Below are positions 1-7,687 of a DNA stretch of 44,886 nt, in pieces (position 1 is the stretch's first letter; each line of letters starts with the position of its first letter). This DNA comes from REEB85 sp018971455 (GTDB lineage: Bacteria; Pseudomonadota; Alphaproteobacteria; Acetobacterales; Acetobacteraceae), in contig JAGWNT010000023.1 in assembly GCA_028871195.1 (NCBI GenBank), forward strand, positions 1 to 44,886. The letters run 5' to 3'. The translations under genes were made by a program, and so were the position numbers. A model generated the notes under the pieces. It was not told the DNA's origin and did not search any database. It saw only the letters and a list, made by a program, of their open reading frames with translations.

Positions 1-902
1 GGGTTCGTCCCGTCCTGTTTCGCTCCGGCCTGTTTCGCGCCGATGGGTTTCGAACCCGCTGGCTTCGCGCCGGTCTGGTTGACGATCACCTCGCGCACGC
101 CGCCGGCGGCCTGCTGGGCGACGACCTGGGCGACGTCGCCCCAGAAGCCGGCCAGCGTGCCGGCCGGCACGTCGTTGAGCTGCGCGACGCGGCCGGCCTC
201 GCGGCCATTGGCGTCATCGACGATCCACAGGATTTCGACGCGCTGCTGGCCGCCGGCAATGGCGGTGGCGGTGACCTGGCCGCGCAGGGTGAAATCGGCG
301 TCGCGCGGCGATGCGCCGAGCACCAGGCCGCGCCGGGCCAGCTCGCCGCGCATCGCCTGGGCGAGCGAGGTGTCGCCGTCCCCAGGGGCGCCGCTGACGC
401 CGGCGAAGGCCAGCCTCGCCGGGCGGTTGAGCAGGCTGTTCGGGTCACTCTGGCGGCGCGCGGCATCGATGCTGGTGAGCAGATCGGCGATCGGGGCGGC
501 AGCATTCCGCCCGGCGTCGGCGGCCGCCGCCGGCCACAGCGCCGCATCGACCGGGGCGCCGTCCAGGCTCCCTTGGGCGGCGCCGGCGGGGTCCTGCACC
601 ACGAAATGCGGCACCACGCGGCCCCCGGCAGCGATGTCGCTGGTCAGCAGCCGCCAATCGCCGGGATGGGCGGGGCCGGCCACGGCCGGCACCTCGCGCG
701 CCACCAGCGCGTCGGCCATTGCCGGGGCCAGGGCGGGGGCCGAGGGATCGGGCAGCACGGCGAGGCGTGCCGGCGGCGGGCGGGCGAGGCGCTCGGCCAT
801 CGCGCCCGGATGGCCGGCGAAGGGCCGCGGCAGCTCGCCGCAGCCGGCCAGCATGGCCAGCATGGCCAGCAGCGCCGGAGCGGGCAGACCCCTAAAGGAC
901 AC
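1..902 (-). CDS. Putative lipoprotein, C-terminus beyond window
   Basis: I do not recognise a named family. From a GTG at 902 the protein starts MSFRGLPAP and runs through a short Leu/Ala/Met-rich core to a lipobox LAGC at about residues 18-21, so an exported lipidated protein is predicted. The remaining ~280 residues are Ala/Pro/Arg-rich and include stretches such as RLAVLPDPSAPALAP and NDVPAGTLAGFWGD, with a Lys/Ala/Gly repeat tail (AKPAGSKPIGAK) near the window edge. No stop codon is reached before base 1, so the gene is partial. In-frame ATGs at 863 and 854 would leave too little signal peptide. It is last in the hldD-lgt-MidA-pgeF operon and overlaps the preceding tiny reading frame by 11 bp, suggesting translational coupling. 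The neighbouring lgt makes the enzyme that would lipidate it. Function is unknown. Confidence 0.7.
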   Translation of the reverse strand, partial: MSFRGLPAPALLAMLAMLAGCGELPRPFAGHPGAMAERLARPPPARLAVLPDPSAPALAPAMADALVAREVPAVAGPAHPGDWRLLTSDIAAGGRVVPHFVVQDPAGAAQGSLDGAPVDAALWPAAAADAGRNAAAPIADLLTSIDAARRQSDPNSLLNRPARLAFAGVSGAPGDGDTSLAQAMRGELARRGLVLGASPRDADFTLRGQVTATAIAGGQQRVEILWIVDDANGREAGRVAQLNDVPAGTLAGFWGDVAQVVAQQAAGGVREVIVNQTGAKPAGSKPIGAKQAGAKQDGTN

Positions 903-957
903 AGCCCGCCAGCGCCGAGACGAGGAGCAGCAGTGCGAAGAAGATGAGGTAGGGCAT
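892..957 (-). CDS. Possible 21-residue lipopeptide ORF
   Basis: A reading frame of 21 codons starts at ATG 957 and ends at TAG 892-894. It begins MPYLIFFALL and ends ALAGCVL, which is a complete signal-peptide core with a lipobox LAGC and only two residues after the cysteine. An AGGAG lies just upstream but unusually close to the start (2-3 nt). The frame overlaps the GTG start of the downstream lipoprotein by 11 bp. It may be a real micro-lipoprotein, a leader ORF that couples ribosomes to the next gene, or chance. No homologue is recognised. Confidence 0.35.
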   Translation of the reverse strand: MPYLIFFALLLLVSALAGCVL

Positions 958-998
958 CGCTCCTGGCCGCTTTCCTGGCGGGCGCTTGAACCGGGCAT

Positions 999-1760
999 CT
1001 ACAGCACGATGGCGGAGATCTGATGGCCAATCGGGCCGCCGCCGGCGAGGGTGCGGCGGCGATGGCTAAAGAAACGGGCCTCGTCGGCGCAGGTGTCGGC
1101 GCGCAGCACCCCCACCTCGGGCAGGCCGGCCCGGCGCAGCCGGGCGGCGCAGTAGCCGGCGAGGTCGAACTGCCAGCGTTCGGGCCGCGCGCCGGGGCTG
1201 AAGAACACATCGCTCAGCGCGTCGGCGGCCAGCGCGGCGTCGCGCATGTCGGCCGCCACCTCGTAGGAGGCGCGGGCGATGCAGGGGCCGATGGCGGCGC
1301 GGATCTGCGGCGTCGCGGCACCCAGGGCGCGCATCGCCGCCAGCGTCGCCTCCAGCACGCCGCCGACCGCGCCGCGCCAGCCGGCATGGGCAGCGCCGAT
1401 CACGCCGGCTTCGACATCGGCGAACAGCACCGGCGCGCAATCGGCGGTGACGATGCCGAGCGCGACGCCGGCCCGGTCGGTCACCATGGCGTCGGCTCGC
1501 GGGCCGCTGCCAGGCGCCCATGGCGCCTCGACGCGCGCGACGGCCGGACCGTGCACCTGCGTCAGCCCGACCAGCCGGGCCGGGTCCGCGCCGAGGCTGC
1601 GCGCGGCGCGGGCGCGGTTCTCGAGCACCGAGTCGCGCGAATCCTGGCCGGAGAGGCTGCAATTGAGGCTGGCGAACGGGCCCTGGGAGACGCCGCCATG
1701 GCGGGTGAAGAAGCCGTGGCGCGCGCCGAGGGCGGCGGCGGCGAGCGGATCGGGGGTCAT
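999..1760 (-). CDS. pgeF: Peptidoglycan editing factor PgeF
   Basis: This is a laccase-domain protein (YfiH/PgeF family, 253 aa, the usual length). The E. coli enzyme removes wrongly incorporated residues such as L-Ser from peptidoglycan precursors; some homologues are described as purine nucleoside phosphorylases. Visible motifs are HG at 70-71, TADCAP at 106-110 with Cys108, AAHAGWRG at about 123-130 with His125, and GPC at 158-160; His70, Cys108 and His125 are the expected metal-binding residues. The ATG overlaps the stop of the upstream MidA-type gene by 4 bp (ATGA), which fixes the start and implies translational coupling. It sits in an envelope operon with lgt and hldD. The family call is firm; the in vivo substrate is inferred. 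Confidence 0.93.
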   Translation of the reverse strand: MTPDPLAAAALGARHGFFTRHGGVSQGPFASLNCSLSGQDSRDSVLENRARAARSLGADPARLVGLTQVHGPAVARVEAPWAPGSGPRADAMVTDRAGVALGIVTADCAPVLFADVEAGVIGAAHAGWRGAVGGVLEATLAAMRALGAATPQIRAAIGPCIARASYEVAADMRDAALAADALSDVFFSPGARPERWQFDLAGYCAARLRRAGLPEVGVLRADTCADEARFFSHRRRTLAGGGPIGHQISAIVL

Positions 1761-2731
1761 GCGGGGAATCCGGGAGGGAGGGGCAGGTCAGGGTGGCAAA
1801 CCGCCAGCGCCTTGAACAGCCGCCCCATGCGCTCGGGCTCGGCGAGGCGCTGGGCGGCCTCGATCAGCGCGCCGGCACGGGAAGGCGGCTGGGTGCGCGC
1901 GATCCGCCCGGTGCGCTGGAACAGGCCCAGCTCGGCGAGGAACTTGCCCTGCGGCTCCGGCCCATGGACGGCCGCCCCGGCGGCGCGGGCGGCGCGCGCG
2001 AGGGCGGCGAAATCGACATGGGCGGTGAGGTCGGCCTCCCCCGGGGCGGCCAGCGGATCGGCCGGCTCGCCCTGGTAGAGCGCCTGCAGGCTGTCGCCGG
2101 GCGCCGAGCGGGCGGGACCGTAATCGACGATCAACGCGGCCCCGCCCTGCGCCGCGAGGCGGGCGGCGAGGCGGGTGACGATGGCGATCGCCGCCTCGCC
2201 GCACTCGACCACCGCACCCTCCGGCGCGTCGAGCCCGGCGAAGGTGGCGGGCCGCTCGATGAAGGCGCCGTCGTGGACGAAACGCTCGGCCCAGCCGGCA
2301 CCGCGGCGGACGAACTGGCGGATCGGCAGGGCGTCGAAGAACTCGTTGGCGATGAACAGCAGCGGGCCGTCGGGCAGGGTGTCGAGGCGGTCGTGCCAGG
2401 TGGCGTCCGGCAGCCGGCGGGCCTGGGCGGCGCGCAGGGCCGGCGAGGTCTCGACCAGGTGCAGGCGCAGGGCGGCGGCGAAATCGGGCATGGTCTGGGC
2501 GATGGCGCGCCGCGCGTCGGCCATCAGCGTGCCGCGCCCGGGCCCGGCCTCGGCCAGGATCACCGGCGCCGGCGCGCCCATCGACCGCCACACCACGCCC
2601 GCCCACAGCCCGATCAGCTCGCCGAAGACCTGGCTGATCTCCGGCGCCGTGGTGAAATCGGCGAACGGGTCGTGGGTTGCGTAGTACTGCGCGTTGGCGC
2701 GCGCCATGAACGCATCGAGCCGCTCGATCAC
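1757..2731 (-). CDS. MidA-family SAM-dependent methyltransferase
   Basis: This 324-aa class I SAM-dependent methyltransferase belongs to the MidA/NDUFAF7 family (formerly DUF185). The eukaryotic relative methylates an arginine of a complex I subunit; the bacterial substrate is not established here. The SAM-binding loop EAGPGRGT is at 61-68 and the family hallmark NEFFDALP is at 129-136, followed by IRQFVRRG. The start is GTG at 2731: its GTGA overlaps the lgt stop by 4 bp, and the encoded N-terminus (VIERLDAFMARANAQYY) is where the family begins. A longer frame upstream is only lgt read out of frame. The 3' end overlaps pgeF by 4 bp, so lgt, this gene and pgeF are tightly coupled. Confidence 0.9.
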   Translation of the reverse strand: MIERLDAFMARANAQYYATHDPFADFTTAPEISQVFGELIGLWAGVVWRSMGAPAPVILAEAGPGRGTLMADARRAIAQTMPDFAAALRLHLVETSPALRAAQARRLPDATWHDRLDTLPDGPLLFIANEFFDALPIRQFVRRGAGWAERFVHDGAFIERPATFAGLDAPEGAVVECGEAAIAIVTRLAARLAAQGGAALIVDYGPARSAPGDSLQALYQGEPADPLAAPGEADLTAHVDFAALARAARAAGAAVHGPEPQGKFLAELGLFQRTGRIARTQPPSRAGALIEAAQRLAEPERMGRLFKALAVCHPDLPLPPGFPA

Positions 2732-3549
2732 CCGCGCGGGCGCTCCGGCGCGCGCGCCGGGCAGGCCCACCAGATCAGCCCGGCGCCGGCGACCAGCAGC
2801 GGCAGCGAGAGCAGCTGGCCCATGGTCGCGCCCTCGAACAGGAAGCCGAGGAAGGGGTCGGGCTCGCGGAAGAACTCGGCGGTGATGCGCGCGCAGCCAT
2901 AGCCGATGAGGAAGATGCCGGTCAGCGTGCCGAACCGGCCGCGCAGGCCGTCGCGGCGGGAGAGGGTGTACATCACGGTGAACAGCAGCACGCCCTCGAG
3001 CAGCGCCTCGTAGATCTCGCTCGGGTGGCGCGGCGTCGGGCCGCCGGTGGGGAAGATCATCGCCCAGGGCAGCCAGGATGGCGCCGGCCGGCCCCACAGC
3101 TCGCCATTGATGAAATTGGCGACGCGGCCGAGGCCGAGGCCGATCGGGGCGGCGACGGCGATGCGGTCGGCGAAGCCGAGGATGGGAATCTTCTCGCGCC
3201 GGCAGAACCAGGTGATGGCGATGGCGACGCCGAGCATGCCGCCATGGAAGGACATGCCGCCCTGCCACACCGCGAAGATCTCCAGCGGATGGGCGAAGAA
3301 GCGGCCGGGCTGATAGAACAGCACGTAGCCGAGGCGGCCGCCGAGCACCACGCCGAGGGTCGCCCAGGTGAGGAAGTCATCGACCTGGAGCTCGTTGGCC
3401 ACCACCGGGGCCTGGCGCACCAGCCGGCGCACCAGCCGCCAGCCGAGCACCAGGCCGGTGATGTAGGCCAGCGCATACCAGCGGATGGCGAACGGCCCGA
3501 GATGGACGATCACCGGGTCGAACTGGGGAAACAGCAGGACCGGGAGCAT
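2728..3549 (-). CDS. lgt: Prolipoprotein diacylglyceryl transferase Lgt
   Basis: Lgt moves a diacylglyceryl group from phosphatidylglycerol to the lipobox cysteine of prelipoproteins in the inner membrane, the first step of lipoprotein maturation. The 273-aa protein has several hydrophobic membrane spans. It shows FHGGMLG at 101-107 and the Lgt signature GRVANFINGELWGR at 141-154, with the catalytically important arginine in the first part. RITAEFFREPD lies toward the C-terminus as expected. The length is normal. It follows hldD by 30 bp and overlaps the MidA-type gene by 4 bp. Two predicted lipoproteins at the operon end fit the context. Confidence 0.97.
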   Translation of the reverse strand: MLPVLLFPQFDPVIVHLGPFAIRWYALAYITGLVLGWRLVRRLVRQAPVVANELQVDDFLTWATLGVVLGGRLGYVLFYQPGRFFAHPLEIFAVWQGGMSFHGGMLGVAIAITWFCRREKIPILGFADRIAVAAPIGLGLGRVANFINGELWGRPAPSWLPWAMIFPTGGPTPRHPSEIYEALLEGVLLFTVMYTLSRRDGLRGRFGTLTGIFLIGYGCARITAEFFREPDPFLGFLFEGATMGQLLSLPLLVAGAGLIWWACPARAPERPRG

Positions 3550-3579
3550 CAGGCGCCAAGGCCCGCGGACAGGGAACGG

Positions 3580-4554
3580 TCAGACATAGGGATCCTTCTG
3601 GCGCAGATGGTTGCGCACGTAGCGGGTGATGCCGTCCTCGAGCGAGGTGAACTGGCCGGGGTAGCCGGCTTCGCGCAGGCGGCCCATGGCGGCCTGCGTG
3701 AAGGATTGGTACTGGCCGCGCAGATGCGCCGGCATGTCGATGAACTCGATCGCCGGCGCCACGCCGGCGGCATGGCACACGGCGCGGGCGAGGTCGGCGT
3801 AGCTGCGCGCGACGCCGGTGCCGAGGTTGAACAGCCCGCTCGCCGCCGGCGTGTCGAGCAGCCAGAGCATGACGTCCACGACGTCGCCGACCCAGATGAA
3901 ATCGCGCTGCTGCGCGCCGTCGGCCAGGCCCGGCTGGTCGGAGCGGAACAGGCGCGGCGCGTGGCCGGCCAGGACCTCGTCATGCTTGACCTTGACCACC
4001 GAGATCATGGCGCCCTTGTGGTACTCGTTGGGGCCATAGACGTTGAAGAATTTCAGCCCCGCCCATTGCGGCGGCGGGCGCTCGCCGCGCGCGAGGCGGC
4101 GGGCGATGTCGAGGTCGAAGGCGTGCTTGCTCCAGCCGTAGAGGTTGAGCGGGCGGAGCCGGGCGAGATCGTCGAGCCCGTCGGCGAAGCCCTGGGCGCC
4201 ATCGCCATACGTCGCCGCCGAGGAGGCATAGACGAAGCGCACGCCGCGCGCGGCGCACCACGCCCACAGGCGCTGGGAGAGGGCGACGTTGCTGGCCCAC
4301 ACCAGGTCGCCGTCGCGCGCCGTGGTGCTGCTGACGGCGCCGAGGTGGAACACCATGTCGAGCGGCGGGTGGCCGGCGAGGAAATCGTCGAGCGCCTCGG
4401 GGGCGATGAGGCTCGCAGGGGCGTGGCGGGCGAGGTTGCGCCACTTCCCCTGGTCGCGCAGCCGGTCCACAAGCACGGTTTCGAGCCCGCGCGCGGCCAG
4501 GGCGGCGTGCAGGTTGGAGCCGATGAAGCCGGCGCCGCCGGTGAGCAGGATCAT
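3580..4554 (-). CDS. hldD: ADP-L-glycero-D-manno-heptose 6-epimerase
   Basis: This extended short-chain dehydrogenase (324 aa) epimerises ADP-D-glycero-D-manno-heptose to the L-glycero form for the lipopolysaccharide inner core in the cytoplasm. The NAD(P)-binding GGAGFIG is at 6-12, the serine loop YASSAATYGD at about 109-118 and the catalytic YxxxK (YGWSK) at 139-143. HldD-specific signatures are LKFFNVYGPNEYHKG and the QRDFIWVGDVV segment. The start at 4554 is set by the Rossmann N-terminus MILLTGG; a longer upstream extension would run into the divergent UbiK-like gene. It is first in the minus-strand envelope operon. The other heptose genes are not in the window. Confidence 0.95.
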   Translation of the reverse strand: MILLTGGAGFIGSNLHAALAARGLETVLVDRLRDQGKWRNLARHAPASLIAPEALDDFLAGHPPLDMVFHLGAVSSTTARDGDLVWASNVALSQRLWAWCAARGVRFVYASSAATYGDGAQGFADGLDDLARLRPLNLYGWSKHAFDLDIARRLARGERPPPQWAGLKFFNVYGPNEYHKGAMISVVKVKHDEVLAGHAPRLFRSDQPGLADGAQQRDFIWVGDVVDVMLWLLDTPAASGLFNLGTGVARSYADLARAVCHAAGVAPAIEFIDMPAHLRGQYQSFTQAAMGRLREAGYPGQFTSLEDGITRYVRNHLRQKDPYV

Positions 4555-4617
4555 GGGCGGACGATATACGGGGCAACAGGGCGCGGCGGAAGCCGCCCCG
4601 CGTGACAGGAGTGGGTG

Positions 4618-4929
4618 ATGAGCACACGGCCGCAATTCTTCGACGATCTCGCCGGCGTCGCCGGCGGCGCGATCTCGGCGCTGTCCGGGCTGCGCGAGGA
4701 GGCCGAGGCGATGGTGCGCGCGCGCGTCGACGAGGCGATCCGCCGCCTCGAGCTGGTGCGGCGCGAGGAGATGGAGGCGGCGCTTGCCCTGGCCGCGGCG
4801 GCCCGCGAGGGCCAGGAGGCGGCCGAGGCGCGGCTGGCATCGATGGAGGCGCGGCTCGCCGCACTGGAGGGGCGCGTCGGCGCCATCGAGCCGGGGCATG
4901 AGGGCGGCGGGCCGGGCATGGTGGTGTGA
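4618..4929 (+). CDS. ubiK: UbiK/YqiC-family accessory factor (BMFP domain)
   Basis: This 103-aa coiled-coil protein resembles the UbiK/YqiC (BMFP) family, small trimeric membrane-associated accessory factors for ubiquinone biosynthesis in enterobacteria. The N-terminus MSTRPQFFDDLAGVAGGA is typical, followed by a long Ala/Glu/Arg helix with heptads (about 25-90) and a Gly-rich tail. ATG 4618 is preferred over GTG 4615 because AGGAG at 4607-4611 is 6 nt away from it. It is divergent from hldD across about 63 bp. The family call is good. The ubiquinone role is inferred from homologues, and the symbol is transferred by family only. Confidence 0.78.
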   Translation: MSTRPQFFDDLAGVAGGAISALSGLREEAEAMVRARVDEAIRRLELVRREEMEAALALAAAAREGQEAAEARLASMEARLAALEGRVGAIEPGHEGGGPGMVV

Positions 4930-5092
4930 GGCCAAAACCCCCCTTGCGGCGCGGTTTCGCGGGCCGGTAGGCTAAGCCTTGTGCGGTGCGGCGCCTGACA
5001 CGCAACATATCGGGGCCTCCCGCATTTCGCTGACCGCGGCCATGCGATGCGGCCGCGTCCGTCCTGGCCTTCCTCCACCCGGGAGACCCCGC

Positions 5093-5596
5093 ATGTCAGC
5101 TCTGATGAGCAGCTTCCCCGACAACGCCGCCAACCCGCTCGACGTGATGGAGCAGATCGTCGCCGCCAATGAGTGGGCGTTCGATCGTCGCAACGACGCC
5201 GAGATGGCCGCCGAGGCGCCCGGCAAATGGTGTGATTACGGGCTCTATTTCAGCTGGTCGCACGAGATCAGCGCCATGCACTTCACCTGCGCCTTCGACC
5301 TCAAGGTGCCGGAGAAGCGCCGCGCGGCACTCTATGAGTTGCTGGTGCTGGCCAATGAGCGGCTGTGGATCGGCCATTTCGGCATGGATGCGGAGGATGG
5401 CATGCCGGTGTTCCGCCATGCGGTGCTGCTGCGCGGCGCGCCCGGCGCCTCGGCGGAGAGCCTCGAGGACATGATCGACATCGCCATCACCGAGTGCGAG
5501 CGCTTCTATCCCGCCTTCCAGTTCGTGCTGTGGGGCGGCAAGTCGCCGGCCGACGCGCTGGCGGCGGCGATGCTCGAATGCGTCGGCGAGGCCTGA
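5093..5596 (+). CDS. YbjN domain-containing protein
   Basis: This 167-aa protein fits the YbjN family, whose type III secretion chaperone-like fold has no settled biochemical role. Seen in the sequence are NPLDVMEQIVAANEWAFDR near the start, a GLYFSW-HEISAMHFTCAFDL beta segment, and a C-terminal helix with FYPAFQFVLWGGKSPADAL, all characteristic of the alphaproteobacterial YbjN proteins found just before proC. The start at 5093 has GGGAG 7 nt upstream; an in-frame extension to 4979 adds low-complexity residues without a ribosome site. It is probably cotranscribed with proC, whose start lies 28 bp downstream. Confidence 0.82.
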   Translation: MSALMSSFPDNAANPLDVMEQIVAANEWAFDRRNDAEMAAEAPGKWCDYGLYFSWSHEISAMHFTCAFDLKVPEKRRAALYELLVLANERLWIGHFGMDAEDGMPVFRHAVLLRGAPGASAESLEDMIDIAITECERFYPAFQFVLWGGKSPADALAAAMLECVGEA

Positions 5597-5624
5597 CGCG
5601 CGGATGAGAGGGGGGAATGATCCG

Positions 5625-6428
5625 ATGAGCGCGGCGATCCCGCCGATCCTGCTGGTCGGGCTGGGGAAGATGGGCGGCGCCATGCTGGCCGGCTGGCGCG
5701 AGCGCGGCCTCGCGCCGTCGGTCGCCGTCGATCCCTCGCGGCCGGAGAGCCCCGGGCCCGAGCTGGTGGTGGTGGCCGAGGCGGCGGCGATCCCGACCGG
5801 CTTCGCCCCGGCGGCCGTGGTGCTGGCGGTGAAGCCGCAGCATGCCGCCGAGACGCTGCCGCTCTATGCCCGCTACGCCCCATCGGCGGTGATGCTGTCG
5901 ATCATGGCCGGGCGCAGCATCGCCGGCCTCGCAGGGCTGCTCGGGCAGGACGCGGCGATCGTGCGGGCGATGCCCAATACCCCGGCGGCGATTCGCCAGG
6001 GCATCACCGTGGCCTGCGCCGGGGGGCGGGTGAACGCCGCCCAGCGCGCGCTGTGCGACGGGCTGCTGACGGCGATCGGCGAGGTCGCGTGGGTGGCCGA
6101 CGAGGCGTTGCTCGACCCGGTGACCGCGGTCTCGGGCGGCGGGCCGGCCTATGTGTTCCTGCTCGCCGAACTGCTCGAGCAGGCCGCCGTCGAGCAGGGC
6201 ATTCCCCATGAGCTGGCCCGCAAGCTGGCGCGCCGGACGGTGGCCGGCTCGGGCGCGCTGCTCGGCGCGAGCACGGCGGATGCGGCCGACCTGCGGCGCG
6301 CGGTGACCAGCCCGGCCGGCACCACCGAGCGGGCGCTGGCGGTGCTGATGGAGGCATCGGCCTGGCCAGCGGCGATGTCGCGCGCCATCGCCGCCGCGAC
6401 GGCGCGTTCGCGTGAACTGGCGGGATGA
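5625..6428 (+). CDS. proC: Pyrroline-5-carboxylate reductase
   Basis: ProC reduces pyrroline-5-carboxylate to proline with NAD(P)H, the last step of proline synthesis, in the cytoplasm. The 267-aa protein has the nucleotide loop GLGKMGGAML near residues 12-21, VLAVKPQ, the MPNTPAAIRQG segment and the C-terminal SGGGPAYVF and VTSPAGTTERAL signatures. The usual SGSGPAY has Gly for the second Ser here, a mild variation. ATG 5625 is chosen because AGGGGGGA at 5609-5616 sits 8 nt upstream; an in-frame ATG at 5604 lies before that site. It follows the YbjN gene closely. Confidence 0.96.
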   Translation: MSAAIPPILLVGLGKMGGAMLAGWRERGLAPSVAVDPSRPESPGPELVVVAEAAAIPTGFAPAAVVLAVKPQHAAETLPLYARYAPSAVMLSIMAGRSIAGLAGLLGQDAAIVRAMPNTPAAIRQGITVACAGGRVNAAQRALCDGLLTAIGEVAWVADEALLDPVTAVSGGGPAYVFLLAELLEQAAVEQGIPHELARKLARRTVAGSGALLGASTADAADLRRAVTSPAGTTERALAVLMEASAWPAAMSRAIAAATARSRELAG

Positions 6429-6458
6429 AATCCGGCGCGCCGATCCCATGTGATCGTT

Positions 6459-7112
6459 ATGGACGATAACGAATTCGACCGGGCACTGGTCGCCGCCGGC
6501 TTCGAGCTTGTCGCAGAACGCGGCTGGCGGCGGATGCGCGTCGTCGAGGCGGCGCGCCGGGCCGGATTGCCGCTCGATCGCGCGCGGGCGCGGTTTCCCT
6601 GCCGGGCCGCGGTGCTGATGCGTTTCGGGCGGATCGCCGACCAGGCGGCGCTCGGCGGCGTGAGCAGCGAGGCGGCGGCGGGCGGGGATGGGCCGGTGCG
6701 CGACCGGCTGTTCGACATGCTGATGCGGCGGATCGACGTGCTGCAGGCGCATCGCGCCGGCATGGTGGCCCTGTTGCGCGGGCTGCCGGCCGACCCGCCG
6801 CTCGCGCTGCTGCTGGCGGCGGCCAGCCTGCGCAGCATGGGCTGGCTGCTCGATGCCGCCGGCGTGTCGGCGGCCGGGCCGCTCGGCGCGCTGCGCGCCA
6901 AGGGGTTGCTCGCGGTGTGGCTATGGACGCTGCGCGCCTGGCAGCGCGACGAGAGCGCCGATCTCGCCGCCACCATGGCCGCGCTGGATCAGGCGCTGAC
7001 CCGCGCCGGGCAGGCGGCCGCCTGGCTGGAACGCGGCCCGGCGCCGGCCCCGGGCAAGGACGAGCCGCCGGAGGCACCCGGTGGACAAGATGTCATGGCT
7101 TCCGGGTTGTGA
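6459..7112 (+). CDS. TetR-fold / COQ9-like protein
   Basis: The first ~55 residues form a TetR-type helix-turn-helix (AGFELVAERGWRRMRVVEAA, then a basic ARFPCRAAVL). The rest fits the COQ9/rpsU-divergent family better than a generic repressor: VRDRLFDMLMRRIDVLQAHR, a Leu-rich helix, then LAATMAALDQAL near residue 180. COQ9 proteins adopt the TetR fold but bind lipids and assist ubiquinone synthesis. Without structure I cannot choose between transcription factor and lipid-binding protein. The start could be GTG 6450 or ATG 6459; neither has a clear ribosome site. The Pro/Glu-rich C-terminal tail is unremarkable. A UbiK-like gene lies 1.5 kb upstream, which mildly favours the ubiquinone reading. 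Confidence 0.7.
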   Translation: MDDNEFDRALVAAGFELVAERGWRRMRVVEAARRAGLPLDRARARFPCRAAVLMRFGRIADQAALGGVSSEAAAGGDGPVRDRLFDMLMRRIDVLQAHRAGMVALLRGLPADPPLALLLAAASLRSMGWLLDAAGVSAAGPLGALRAKGLLAVWLWTLRAWQRDESADLAATMAALDQALTRAGQAAAWLERGPAPAPGKDEPPEAPGGQDVMASGL

Positions 7113-7198
7113 GCGGGGCGGCACGCTCGTAGCGTGACCGGGCGTAGCGCAGCCGGGCCGCGCGGCGGCAGGCGATGCGATCACAGCAGGAGCCGATC

Positions 7199-7681
7199 AT
7201 GTCCAAAGGCAGCAAGGCTGACGCCCCCTTCACCCCGCCCTTCAGCGGTGCCCTCGAACAGGCGCGACACGCGGCGGAGGATTTCACCCGCCGCTTCGCC
7301 GAGCTGAAGCTGCCCGGCGCGCCGGACATGGAGAAGGTGCTGGCCGCGCAGAAGCGCAACATGGAGGCGTTTTCGGCGGCCAACCGCATCGCGCTGGAGG
7401 GCGCCCAGGCGGTCGCCAAGCGGCACATGGAAATCATGCAGCAGACCATGACCGAAATGACCGAGACGATGCGCGCGCTCGCCAGCACCGAGGCGCCGCA
7501 GGCCAAGGCCGCGCAGCAGGCCGAAATGCTGAAGCGCGCCTATGCCCATGCGGTGGCCAACACCAAGGAGCTCTCGGATCTGATCCAGCACGCCAACGGC
7601 GAGGCGCTGGCGCTGCTCAATCAGCGTTTCGCCGAGGCGATGGACGAGGTGAAGGCGCTGATGGGCCCCGGCAAGGGCTGA
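7199..7681 (+). CDS. Phasin family protein
   Basis: This 160-aa amphipathic helical protein matches the phasin_2 type found on polyhydroxyalkanoate granules. Typical segments are FTRRFAELKLPG, VLAAQKRNMEAFSAANRIALEGAQAVAKRHMEIMQQTM, and a C-terminal NTKELSDLIQHANGEA-type helix. There is no signal peptide or membrane span. ATG 7199 has AGGAG at 7188-7192, 6 nt upstream; an in-frame extension to 7175 would include that ribosome site. It ends 6 bp from the convergent oxygenase gene. Polymer synthesis genes are not in the window, so granule binding is inferred from the family. Confidence 0.9.
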   Translation: MSKGSKADAPFTPPFSGALEQARHAAEDFTRRFAELKLPGAPDMEKVLAAQKRNMEAFSAANRIALEGAQAVAKRHMEIMQQTMTEMTETMRALASTEAPQAKAAQQAEMLKRAYAHAVANTKELSDLIQHANGEALALLNQRFAEAMDEVKALMGPGKG

Positions 7682-7687
7682 CGCGCG

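Noticed and set aside
845..870. Short tandem repeat GGCCAGCAT
   Set aside because: It encodes the Leu-Ala-Met repeats of a signal peptide core and needs no separate explanation.
4555..4935. N-terminal extension of the heptose epimerase
   Set aside because: It overlaps the divergent UbiK-like gene, and the Rossmann fold begins at residue 1 of the short form.
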